Shown here piece by piece: positions 1-9,400 of a stretch of 64,000 bases of DNA. Source of the stretch: Macquaria australasica (Eukaryota; Chordata; Actinopteri; Centrarchiformes; Percichthyidae); the NCBI GenBank assembly GCA_005408345.1, contig SEMN01000101.1, positions 806,001-870,000 of the forward strand, given 5' to 3'. Below the pieces are notes generated by a model. That model did no database searches and was not told the DNA's origin. It was given only the letters and a program-made list of their open reading frames with translations. The position numbers and the translations under genes were made by a program. Numbering within the stretch: the stretch's first letter is position 1; every line of letters starts with the position of its first letter.

Positions 1-1479
1 ACCACACGCGCCTATCAAGGACTATACAGACAATCTTGCAGTCAGCCTTGTCTCTTAGCTCATCACTAACAATTATTTTCCCAGAAGACTGTGGCAAAAT
101 CACAGGTTTGCACCTGAGTAGCAATTTTGGTGGTAAAATGCAAGTACGCCTCTCCCACTGTAGGTAGGCTATGCCAGCAGAACAATAATGCAGTCCAGAC
201 TGGGAAAAGATATTACCAGTGTAAACATACACAAGCTACGGATTAGACATGTTGTATTATAGTGCAACACAGTGAAAAGCAAGGGAAAACTGACATATTA
301 CGGTGAGCCATGCCCCTCAAATGGTGGTGAAATGTGAACTTATACCAGATGTTCAGTGATCACTAGTTGAGACAGCAGGTTTGTCAGAACGACATCACAC
401 AGGTTCCTATGAGGATCTTTATTAACGTGAGCAATATTTAATTTCAGTAATATTCTATTCTCTATCAAGAAGGCCCAATGGGAGAAGGTAGAAGAATGAC
501 TAAGATCATTTGTTCATAGCTTTCACTTCCTACTATAAGCCCCCACCAGTACAGTGGGCAGGCAATTGTGCAATGATGCACCAAGCTAGTACTCGCCTGA
601 TTTAAACAGAACATTTTTCTTAAGCTGGGTCCTTGTCTATGCAATCTCATCAAATACATGCCCGTAGTCTACTGCTGATGTTCAGCCCCTTAGCTTTAAT
701 AAAAGGCTTGGTGGTGGAGGATAATCTAAGTCTTACATATAGAAAAATTAAATTCCCTCCCGATAACAGCGCCTCCTTTGTCAGGCACACAGAATGGAGC
801 GGACAGATTGAGACATCCCCGTCCTTATTATTACAAGCTAAACGATTTACGTTATAGATCAAAACGTCTTACTTTTGTCCAGGTTATAGCCGACTCGGTT
901 CATCGTTGCGGACACACTGCAGTTAGTGGCTTTCAGTGCAACCTACAAACCGGATATCTTCACACTACCCTGCCCACGTGTTTTCTGGTCAGCCGATCTC
1001 ACGTATAGACACAATAGGAGACAATGGCAAAGACCCTTCTGATTATCCGTCTGTTGCAGGCAGATACGTGGCACGATGTTAAAGAGCAAAAAATATCACA
1101 TTCAGTAAAACGCAAGGTTTAAAAATGAAATTGGGTATTTTTATGGCCCCCACAGCGAGCCAGACCGACGACAGCGACACAGACGGGGCGCAAACCCAGG
1201 GTTGGGGATGCCACAATCATGAGTCAGGAAACGGATTATGATTATCAGTGTAAAAGTGGTGTTTTGCAACGATTCATCTGATCGCAGGTTGTTATTTTAC
1301 TGTAAGAATCGGAGAAAACAGTACCCCACGCCCTTTAATTTTTTCCAAGCACACATTCAGTACAGAAAAACCGATTAGACGTTGCCTCATAACCTTCTAG
1401 GTACCCTTTTGTTGACCACTTCTACTACTATTAGCACTATGTTGTCCGCTGTTTTATAACCAGTGGGCGTAGCGCGAGA
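1..1479. other. Left-flank sequence, no gene recognised
   Basis: Both strands were read and no ORF resembles a known protein; the longest are about 60-76 codons and overlap on opposite strands, as expected by chance. No tRNA, rRNA or clear transposon ends were seen. CpG content rises after about 880, leading into the promoter-like block that follows. A gene whose first exon starts in that block and runs leftwards out of the window cannot be excluded. Confidence 0.4.
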
Positions 1480-2110
1480 GAAACCATCATCTACGTCAAC
1501 GCTTTAGGCAAAGTGACTGGCCGAAGGAGTCTGGTGTGGGCGGGATACTCGCATCTGATTGGCCGCGCAGCCGTCACTCACAGAGCTGTTCGGGCCTCGC
1601 GCTAGGCCTACTTTTTATACTTTTCTTACTGTGAACGAGCGGCGTGATAACGCAAAGCGTTCAACTTCCCTCAACTGACAAACCACGGAACCATTTAAAA
1701 GCACCCAGTGAAAAAGCATACGACGAACAAGAAACACGCCGGTAATTACACGAATAGAACAACGAAATGTACAAACATTACATTTTATTACCTACTTCGT
1801 CACGTTTGTTTTGAACTCAAAAAGCCGACATGCGGCACCACACCATCTACGCTACTGATGCATCCACCAAACGGGCCTCGTTCACGATGTTATTAGGGAT
1901 TATAAACTCTGCAGCGAAGGAGAAATATTCCTACCTGTTCTCCAGTCACTCTTTGTCCGGTTGGGTGTCAAATGTGCAATGTAATCCCCTTAAAGTGCAG
2001 GTACCGCCGCCTCCGCCTGTCTGGTCCAGATCACGCAGTTGATTTTCTCCCAGTTGCGTTCACCACCGGCGCGGGCAATGTGGCGCTACATTGCGCATGC
2101 GCTGACAACG
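1480..2110. promoter_or_regulatory. CpG-rich promoter-like block with GC box, CCAAT box and NRF1 site
   Basis: CpG-dense sequence contrasts with AT-rich flanks. A GC box (GGGCGGG) is at 1538-1544, an inverted CCAAT box (ATTGG) at 1558-1562, a TATA-like TTTTTATAC near 1611-1619, and a perfect NRF1 palindrome (TGCGCATGCGC) at 2092-2102. This combination is typical of vertebrate housekeeping or bidirectional promoters. No downstream coding exon is recognised on either strand, so direction and target are unknown. Confidence 0.5.
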
Positions 2111-3085
2111 GCCCCGAGCCCTCAAGTATATTATACTATTATATATAACATCAACTAAAAATGTCGTGTTTATGTATTTTCATAAACACTTTAACGTTTG
2201 TAAGCCGAAGCACTTTAAATGTATTTTTAATGGACCTGAATGAACAAGTCAAGCTTTTAACACACAGCATAACGCCAACTATAGTTCTCACCAATTACAT
2301 TAATCAAATGGAGGCCAACATGAACTTGCTACTCTAATATATGAATACATTTGGATCCAGTGAGTCATTTTTCACACCTATCCACAGATCACTGGGCTCA
2401 TAGCTCCACCCACTGTTCATCCAAAACAACTGTTGCTTGTTTACAGGAGTGGAAGGTAACCTAAACTCCATGTAGGCCCACTTGGGTTTCAATTTCTCCA
2501 CCATTTTAGGCTAGCATAAATGTCTTTGTGATAAATCATTTCACTTTGTTAGACTGAAAGGATTACTTAATGTGATAAAGGCCTATCAAAATAATAGGCT
2601 ATTGTAAAATAACTTCTCACTAGTGAAATGTTGCCTTGTTGCTTTCTTTGGTCCCTTCTTTCATTACATGCAGAAGCAGCACAAGGATCTGGCATTTTAT
2701 ACTACCTGAACACCAGAGCGCCACTGCAATATGGCTGTGGCACAGTCACATCTCACAGGCCGGAGAGTATACCTACCTGTGTATATCGATAGACACATGT
2801 CGCACTGTTGCCAGAAACACCACGGACTGAGAGTACTCTAGTCGCACTCAGAAATAAAAAATATTCCTCCTGATTAACATTTTCTAAGCTTCATATGTAA
2901 TATCAAATTTATATTTTTGTATTCAATATTTTATTATTACAAAACTATTGTCATTATTTCATTAAGCACTAAAGTCTTACAAAGTATACAGTCACATTGT
3001 ACTCCTACATTCCTGTACTAATAAATGAATTAAAGACAAAAGGTGTAACTAAATGAATTTATTTTGCAAGAACACATCGTGGAGT
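2111..3085. other. AT-rich sequence, nothing recognised
   Basis: No coding exon, RNA gene or complete mobile element was seen. AATAAA-type poly(A) hexamers occur (for example near 2854), but no gene leads into them. The 64-codon plus-strand ORF at 2636 resembles nothing I know. Confidence 0.4.
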
Positions 3086-3090
3086 GACTT

Positions 3091-3175
3091 GGTAGCCGAG
3101 TGGTTACAGCACATGCCATGTTACCACAACGTTGCATGTACGATTCCAGTCAAAGGCAAAAACAAACAAAAAAAC
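3091..3175 (+). repeat. tRNA-derived short element (SINE-like) with A-rich tail
   Basis: The element starts like a class II (Ser/Leu-type) tRNA. An A-box-like TAGCCGAGTGG is at 3093-3103, and a B-box-like TGTACGATTCC at 3137-3147 differs from the consensus GGTTCGANTCC at a few positions. It runs straight into an A-rich tail (about 3152-3176). The mutated B box and the tail point to a retroposed, tRNA-derived sequence rather than a working tRNA gene. Confidence 0.5.
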
Positions 3176-3216
3176 ACTTCTTCAGCTACAATATGCACAC
3201 TAAACAGTTGCCCAAG

Positions 3217-4361
3217 TCAACTACTTATGATGACAGGAATGCCACATGAATTTCTTGATGTACGAAAACAGTCTCTCCCTGCTTCAAAAGTGAGCTGCAA
3301 ACCATCTTCCCTGAACAAATGTCCAAGAACATTGCCCTGTGACAAATACCTAGCGTTAGTTCGCAAGAAGATGACATTAGGCATCTGTACAAAGCACTTT
3401 TCCATCAATAAGTTGCATTGATTAACCAGTGCTTTGGTTTTATGGTCGTCAACTGGCCGTGGCAAAACTGCACATACAGCAATGTACATGGCGTCCAGGT
3501 GGCCGCATTAAAGCCGCTGAATCAATGCAGTCATCTGCTCAATGAACAGAGTAGGAGTCACTCCTCTGGCGACATCGTTGGTCCCAGTGTGAATGAAGAC
3601 TAGCGCCTCTCCTCTCACATGGTCAAAATGATAAGTATGCTGGGCCAGACTCCGGGACACAAATGTGCCAGGATGAATGAACACGCTGACGTTGTCTATA
3701 TGATCTGCAAGCCCACAGCACATAGAGTCAGTCAAGAAATACACCTTCAGTCCTGCAATAACAAACACAAAGTGTAACAAATACAGACACACCCCAGTAG
3801 GTTTAAATTATACCAGCTATAGAACATACCTTTTTCGACTGCGAAGGTTTTCTGCCCAAGCTTACACAGCACTGTTGCAGATTTACAGTCTAAACACAAC
3901 AAACACCAACAAGTAAACACACTTTCAATTATATATTTTAAAATGCTACAAAATTCATCTAAAACAGTCAATAAGTCTGCTATAATTTACTCAGTTAACA
4001 CTTACGTTTCACAGGCTGGGGAGGCAGCACGTCCGCTACAGGCTGAGAGCTTTCTGATTGGACGTTTGGCTTCTGCTCCAAATCTCCATTTGATTCAGTG
4101 GTTGTCATAGTGACAGATGTGCTGACATTGTTCTTTACATCTCCATTTACGTACTTCGTCCACCTTCACCCCATTTGTGAGTCCTGTCCCCTTTTCCGCA
4201 TCCCTGGGCCTGTTTTGTTCTGCTTGCTCTGATATTTCCTCTTCCTGTTTGATAGTGGGTGCAGCCTCTACCTCACCATTTGTTTTCTTGTTGTTCTCGT
4301 TCACCATCCCCTCTTCCCGCTCCTCATCCTCACTGTTGCTGTCTTCCTCCTGGTCAGACAT
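3217..4361 (-). pseudogene. Broken intron-containing gene with an SGNH-hydrolase-like domain
   Basis: Three minus-strand exons join in phase. Exon A (about 4361 down to 4006) encodes an acidic, Glu/Ser-rich N-terminal part, exon B is 3889-3830, and exon C (3752-3217) carries the folded domain. Introns have GTAAGT/TTAG and GTATGT/GCAG ends. Exon C shows SGNH blocks in order: LTDSM (block I, normally GDS), GTNDV (block III, the GxND motif), LPRPVD and EDGLQL. In the last, the usual catalytic His of DGLHL is Gln. An in-frame TAA at 3510-3508 splits the domain, with clear homology continuing beyond it, and exon A needs a one-base frame correction near 4157. I infer a decayed copy of a multi-copy fish gene. 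The true start is unclear; another frame with an ATG lies near 4434. Confidence 0.55.
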
Positions 4362-4434
4362 TTGGCTCGCTTGTTCTTGGGACCTCCGTTCTCCTGGGGC
4401 CTCCTGTCTCTGCTGTTTGGGACCCTCCTAACCA

Positions 4435-5278
4435 TGTTCCTCTCAGTGGACCGGGACTTCCCTCCACCAACACCACCTCTCTATTTGTCAGCAGGACAAA
4501 GAGGACGTTTAGGAAACGAGCAGAAAATGGCGCTCAAGACATGATTGAAGGAGGACAAAAAATGCAGAGACAGTGTCACATGATGAGCTGTTAAATTCTA
4601 AACAAAACCATCATTGTTGTTACATCTTTATTAAAATGACAGTGCTCTTTTACTCACAAGTAGCAGATACCCATTTAACTTACGCAAACAAAACCCCTCT
4701 ATGCAGAAATACACTGTGGAACAAAGGCTAGAGGAACACAAGATAATCCCATAAGTGGAGCAGAACTTCCAATTTCTCTATGCGACACATCAGAATGAGC
4801 ATGAACAAGCGTTGTTGACTTGCAGATAAGGGAGCGTCGTCCTGCAGGCCCTGCCACCTCAGTTGAACCCTCTTCACAGGTCTCAGGTAGGGACTTGGCC
4901 AGTCAAACCACTCTTTTAACGGTGGTTCCTCTGGCGGTAATGGATCAGCACTTTTTCAATGAATCAATCTTGAAAATGTTAAACAAAGAAACTCAATGAA
5001 CCTTGAGACACTCATTGTGCACCTATTTGACAATGCAAGAAAATTAGTTTCTTTGCATTATTTTATCAAAATCCAGTCATGTTTTCTTCCTGTAAAACAA
5101 AATGACAAACTTGAACCAATCAATTTCAACCAAATATCTTGACATCCACTCATCAATAAGTCTTCACCTTTTAGCTGCACACGTCTCAGATGTGAGGAAA
5201 ACAATTCATCGCTCTCCATTGACTTTGTATTGCGTGAAGGTGCCTCCTTGTCACTTCGGTTTGCTAGCAAACAGAAAA
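4435..5278. other. Spacer between the SGNH-like and THAP-like remnants
   Basis: No gene is recognised. The two remnants point away from each other across this interval, so it may once have been promoter sequence for one or both. It has no strong CpG content. Confidence 0.35.
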
Positions 5279-5453
5279 ATGCCTAAAAGCTGCTGTGTCG
5301 TGAGACGCACTACCAACAGGGTAAAGAATCCAGAACTAAGTTTTTATAAGCTGTCGAAGCCAAAAACTGAGCCTTTAAGACTAAAGTGGATACAGACGTG
5401 AGGCAGGAAGAATGTGAAAACTGTGGGATCCTGACACTCAGTATGTCTACCTA
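5279..5453 (+). pseudogene. THAP-type zinc finger remnant, 5' part (split by a transposon)
   Basis: The ATG at 5279 opens a THAP-like N-terminus: MPKSCCVV, then KNPELSFYKLSK, then KWIQ. THAP domains are C2CH zinc-binding DNA-binding modules that start at the protein N-terminus with exactly this kind of sequence. The second zinc Cys appears lost (RRTTNR where GCTNR is usual). The frame ends in TGA at 5399-5401, but a one-base shift there continues with VRQEECENCGI up to the Tc1 insertion point at 5453. The missing 3' part, with the last Cys and His ligands, lies on the far side of the Tc1 element at 9338. Confidence 0.6.
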
Positions 5454-5665
5454 CAGTTGCAAGAAAAAGTATGTGAACCCTTTGGAATTACCTGGATTTC
5501 TGCATAAATTGATCATAAAGTGTTTTCTGATCTTCATCTAAGTCACAACAATAGATAAACACAGTCTGCTTAAACTAATACCACATAAACAATTATATGT
5601 TTTCATGTTTTTTTTGAACACCATGTAAACATTCACAGTGCAGGGTGGACAACGTATGTGAACCC
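5454..5665 (+). repeat. Tc1 terminal inverted repeat, left copy
   Basis: About 210 bp, matching the right copy (9124-9337) in inverted orientation with few mismatches and small indels. The outer direct repeat AAGTATGTGAACCC lies about 13 bp inside the end, and a second copy closes the inner end near 5654-5665. These are expected transposase binding sites. Confidence 0.9.
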
Positions 5666-5679
5666 TTGGATTTAATAAC

Positions 5680-6400
5680 TGGTTGACCCTCCTTTGGCGT
5701 TTCCTATAGTTGCATATCAGACCTGCACAACGGTCAGGAGGAATTTGACCATTCCTTTTTACAAAACTGTTTCAGTTCAGCAATATTCTTGGGATGTCTG
5801 GTGTGAATCGCTCTCTTGAGGTCATGCCACAGCATCTCAATCGGGTTGAGGTCAGGACTCTGACTGGGCCACTCCAGAAGGTGTATTTTCTTCTGTTGAA
5901 GCCATTCTATTGTTGATTTACTTCTGTGCTTTGGGTCGTTGTCCTGTTGCATCACCCATCTTCTGTTGAGCTTCAATTGGTGGACAGATGGCCTTAAGTT
6001 CTCCTGCAAAATGTCTTGATAAACTTGGGAATTCATTTTTCCGTTGATGATAGCAATCTGTCCAGGCCCTGAGGCAAAAGCAGCCCCAAACCATGATGCC
6101 CCCTCCACCATACTTCACAGTTGGGATGAGGTTTTGATGTGCGTTTCTTCCAAACAACTCAACTTTGGTTTCCATCTGTCCACAGAATATTTTGCCAGTA
6201 GTGCTGTGGAACATCCAGGTGCTCTTTTGCAAACTTCAAACGTGCAGCAATGTTTTTTGTGGACAGCAGTGGCTTCCTCCGTGGTGTCCTCCCATGAACT
6301 CCATTCTTGTTTAGTGTTTTACGTATCGTAGATTCGTCAACAGAGATGTTAGCATGGGCCAGAGATTTCTGTAAGTCTTTAGCTGACACTCTAGGATGCT
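5680..6400 (-). pseudogene. Tc1 transposase, C-terminal part (frameshifted)
   Basis: Minus-strand fragments in several frames give the second DNA-binding half and the DDE catalytic domain of a Tc1 transposase. Visible marks are AKDLQKSLAHANI, NILWTD (first catalytic Asp), IMVWGCF, QDNDPKH (second Asp) and SPDLNPIEMLWHDLK (the Glu). Frameshifts fall just after NILWTD, inside the catalytic core and near the C-terminus, so no active protein can be made. The fragment breaks off at 6400, where the LINE entered. Confidence 0.85.
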
Positions 6401-6405
6401 TCTTC

Positions 6406-8723
6406 TGTAAAACCTGTACATTTAGACTGCTTTTCTCCCATCAACCGTAATCAACTAACTTCCATGATTTCCTCATCTAAGCCATCAACGTGTCTCTTAG
6501 ACCCCGTCCCAACTAGGCTGCTTAAAGAAATTTTACCCTTAGTTAGCACTTATGTACTAGATATGATCAATCTGTCCTTATTTAAAGGCTATGTGCCACA
6601 GTCCTTTAAAGTAGCTGTAATTAAGCCTCTTCTTAAAAAGCCCACTCTTGATCCAGGGATTTTGTCAAATTATAGACCTATATCTAACCCTCCTTTTCTC
6701 TCTAAGGTCCTTGAGAAAGCAGTCGCCAATCAGTTGTGTGACTTTCTACACAACAACAAGCTGTTTGAGGATTTTCAGTCAGGATTTAGAGTGCATCATA
6801 GCACAGAGACAGCACTGGTGAAAGTTACAAATGACCTTCTAATTGCATCAGACAAAGGACTTGTCTCTGTACTTGTCTTACTAGATCTTAGTGCTGCATT
6901 CGATACCACTGACCATCACATTCTATTACAGAGACTAGAACATTTATTGGCATTAAAGGTACTGCACTAAGCTGGTTTAAATCCTATTTATCAGATCGTT
7001 ATCAGTTTGTACACGTTAATGATGAATCCTCTATGCACGCCAAAGTTAGTCACGGAGTTCCACAAGGTTCTGTGCTTGGACCAATTCTATTTGCCTTGTA
7101 TATGCTTCCTTTAGGCAATATTATTAGGAAGCACTCCATAAATTTTCATTGTTATGCAGATGATACCCAATTATATTTATCGATCAAGCCAGATGAAACC
7201 AATCAATTAGCTAAACTTCAAGCATGCCTTAAGGACATAAAACCTGGATGACCTGCAATTTTCTGATGTTAAACTCAGACAAAACCGAAGTTATTGTACT
7301 TGGCCCCGAACACCTTCGAAACACATTATCTAAAGATATAGTTTCTCTAGATGGCATTGCCCTGGCCTCCAGCGAAACCGTAAGGAATCTTGGAGTTATC
7401 TTTGATTAGGATATGCCCTTTAACTCCCACATAAAACAAACTTCAAGAACTGCCTTTTTTCATTTACGTAACATTGCAAAAATCAGGCACATCCTATCTG
7501 AAAAAGATGCAGAAAAACTAGTCCATGTATTTGTTACGTCTAGGCTGGACTACTGCAACTCTCTATTATCAGGCTGCCCCAATAAATCCCTTAAGACTCT
7601 CCTGCTGATTCAGAATGCTGCGGCACGTTTACTGACAAGAACCAGAAAAAGAGAACATATTTCTCCAATATTAGCTTCTCTACACTGGCTCCCTGTAAAA
7701 TCCAGAATAGAATTTAAAATCCTTCTCCTCACCTTCAAAGCCCTAAATGGTCAGGCACCATCATATCTTAAAGAGCTCATGGTACCCTATTACCCCACTA
7801 GAGCACTGCGCTCCCAGAATGCAGGGTTCCTTGTGGTTCCTAGAGTCTCTAAAAGTAGAATGGGAGCCAGAGCCTTCAGCTATCAAGCTCCTCTCCTGTG
7901 GAACCAGATCCCAGTTTGTGTACGGGAGGCGGACAACCTCCTCACATTTAAGAGTAGGCTTAAGACTTTCCTCTTTGATAAAGCTTATAGTAGGGCTGAC
8001 TCAGGTGACCCTGAGCCCCCCCTTAGTTATGCTGCTATAGGCCTAGACTGCCGGGGGACTTCCTATGATGCACTGAGCTCCTTTCTCCTCCTCTTTCTCT
8101 CCATCTGTACGCCCTCATATCCCATCAATGCTTGTTATTAATTCAACTTCTTCCCGTAGTTGTGTGATTTCTCTCCTCTCTCTCTCTCTCCCTCCCCTTC
8201 TGTTGCTTTCTGCAGGTATTTCTGCCTCCGGAGCTGTAGAGTCTGGGTCTGTGGTTGCTGCCGCCTGCTGCCCCCGTGCTCCTGCTCTGCACCCGCTGCT
8301 GCTGTTGTTGCTCTTGTTATTAGTATTGCTATTATAATGTTGCTCTTAGTGTTGTTTCTGTTGGTGTTAACATCAATGCCATTGCCATATCTATTGCCTT
8401 ACATCCCTATGTGGAACTGTATTGTGCTGCTGTATGTTCTCTTTCCTCCTGCTCTCTCTCTCCCGCTCCCCCCCTCCCCTTTCAACCCAACCGGTTGAGG
8501 CAGATGACCGCCCACCTTGAGCCTGGTTCTGCTCAAGGTTTCTACCTGTTAAAAGGGAGTTTTTCCTTGCCACTGTCGCATAGTGCTTGCTCATGGTGGG
8601 AACTGTTGGGTCTCTGTAAATATAAAGAGTCGGTCTAGACTTGCTCTATTCGAAAAAGTGCCCTGAGATAACTTTGTTATGATATGGCGCTATATAAATA
8701 AAACTGAATTGAATTGAATTGAA
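6406..8723 (+). mobile_element. L2-like LINE, 5'-truncated, inserted in the Tc1 transposase gene
   Basis: The plus-strand insertion is flanked by TTCTTC at 6400-6405 and again at 8724-8729, a likely 6-bp target-site duplication. Removing it rejoins the Tc1 transposase reading frame exactly (SEVKK/HPRVSAK). It carries the reverse-transcriptase region but no endonuclease or first ORF, so it is 5'-truncated. The 3' end has the GGCGCTATATAAATAAA motif followed by a GAATT repeat, typical of fish L2-clade elements. Confidence 0.88.
6464..8141 (+). pseudogene. L2-like reverse transcriptase remnant
   Basis: RT blocks appear in order: a NYRPIS block, LLDLSAAFDT, HGVPQGSVLGP and YADDTQLYLS with the catalytic DD. 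A conserved C-terminal region follows (LLLIQNAAARLL, LHWLPV, SRMGARAFSYQAPLLWNQIP, FKSRLKTFLF). Frame changes near 6945 and 7243, plus an in-frame TAG in the segment before 7413, break the ORF into three pieces. The catalytic motifs are intact, but the protein cannot be made from one frame. Confidence 0.88.
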
Positions 8724-8956
8724 TTCTTCACCTCACTGAGCATTCTGCGCTGTGCTCTTGCAGTCATCTTTACAGGACGGCCACTCCTAGGGAGAGTAGC
8801 AACAGTGATGAACTTTCTCCATTTATAGACAATTTGTCTTACCGTGGACTGATGAACATCAAGGCTTTTAGAGATACTTTTGTAACCCTTTCCAGCTTTA
8901 TGCAAGTCAACAATTCTTAATCGTAGGTCTTCTGAGAGCTCTTTTGTGCGAGGCAT
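8724..8956 (-). pseudogene. Tc1 transposase, N-terminal part
   Basis: An open minus-strand frame from the ATG at 8956 starts MPRTKELSEDLRLRIVDL and continues with SISKSLDVHQSTVRQIVYKW and a GRP-type motif (SGRPVK). This is the paired-like helix-turn-helix DNA-binding region of Tc1 transposases with its AT-hook-like linker. The frame is intact until it meets the LINE at 8724. The rest of the protein continues at 6400. Confidence 0.88.
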
Positions 8957-9123
8957 GGTTCACATCAGGCAATGCTTCTTGAGAATAGCAAACTCAAAAC
9001 TGGTGTGTGTTTTTTATAGGGCAGGGCAGCTTTAACCGACACCTCCAGTCTCCTCTCATTGATTGGACTCCAGGTTGGCTGACTCCTGACTCCAATTAGC
9101 TCTTGGAGAAGCCATTAGCCTAG

Positions 9124-9337
9124 GGGTTCACATACATAGTCCACCCTGCACTGTGAATGTTTACATGGTGTGTTCAATAAAAACATGAAAACATATAATT
9201 GTTTGTGTGGTATTACTTTAAGCAGACTGTGTTTGTCTATTGTTGTGACTTAGATGAAGATCAGAACACATTTTATGACCAATTTATGCAGAAATCCAGG
9301 TAATTCCAAAGGGTTCACATACTTTTTCTTGCAACTG
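9124..9337 (-). repeat. Tc1 terminal inverted repeat, right copy
   Basis: Inverted partner of 5454-5665, ending in CTTGCAACTG next to the target TA at 9338-9339. The inner GTATGTGAACCC repeat is at its left edge. High similarity to the left copy suggests a fairly young insertion, although the transposase has already decayed. Confidence 0.9.
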
Positions 9338-9400
9338 TATGTGTGCAGCAAGCATTTTGTCACTGGTAGCCTAAGTCAAATATCCAGATGTCAGTTTTAG
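9338..9400 (+). pseudogene. THAP-type zinc finger remnant, 3' part
   Basis: Immediately after the Tc1 target TA, the frame reads YVCSKHFVTG, which is the C-x2-H end of a THAP zinc finger. It continues to a TAG at 9398-9400. This frame joins the +1-corrected frame of the 5' part (5279-5453) once the transposon is removed, so the Tc1 landed inside the THAP zinc finger between its second and third metal-ligand groups. Confidence 0.6.

Larger units (their letters stand above)
5454..9337 (-). mobile_element. Tc1/mariner-type DNA transposon (decayed, split by a LINE)
   Basis: The ends are perfect inverted CAGTTGCAAG and CTTGCAACTG, flanked on both sides by TA, the Tc1/mariner target site. Terminal inverted repeats are about 210 bp and nearly identical. 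Each contains two copies of a GTATGTGAACCC motif, one outer and one inner, giving the IR/DR layout known from Sleeping Beauty-type elements. Without the inserted LINE the element is about 1.56 kb, the usual Tc1 length. The transposase runs on the minus strand: an N-terminal half near 8.72-8.96 kb and a C-terminal half near 5.68-6.40 kb. Confidence 0.92.

Noticed and set aside
3091..3150. Functional tRNA gene
   Set aside because: B box is mutated, no convincing full cloverleaf was found, and an A-rich tail follows, as in a retroposed copy.
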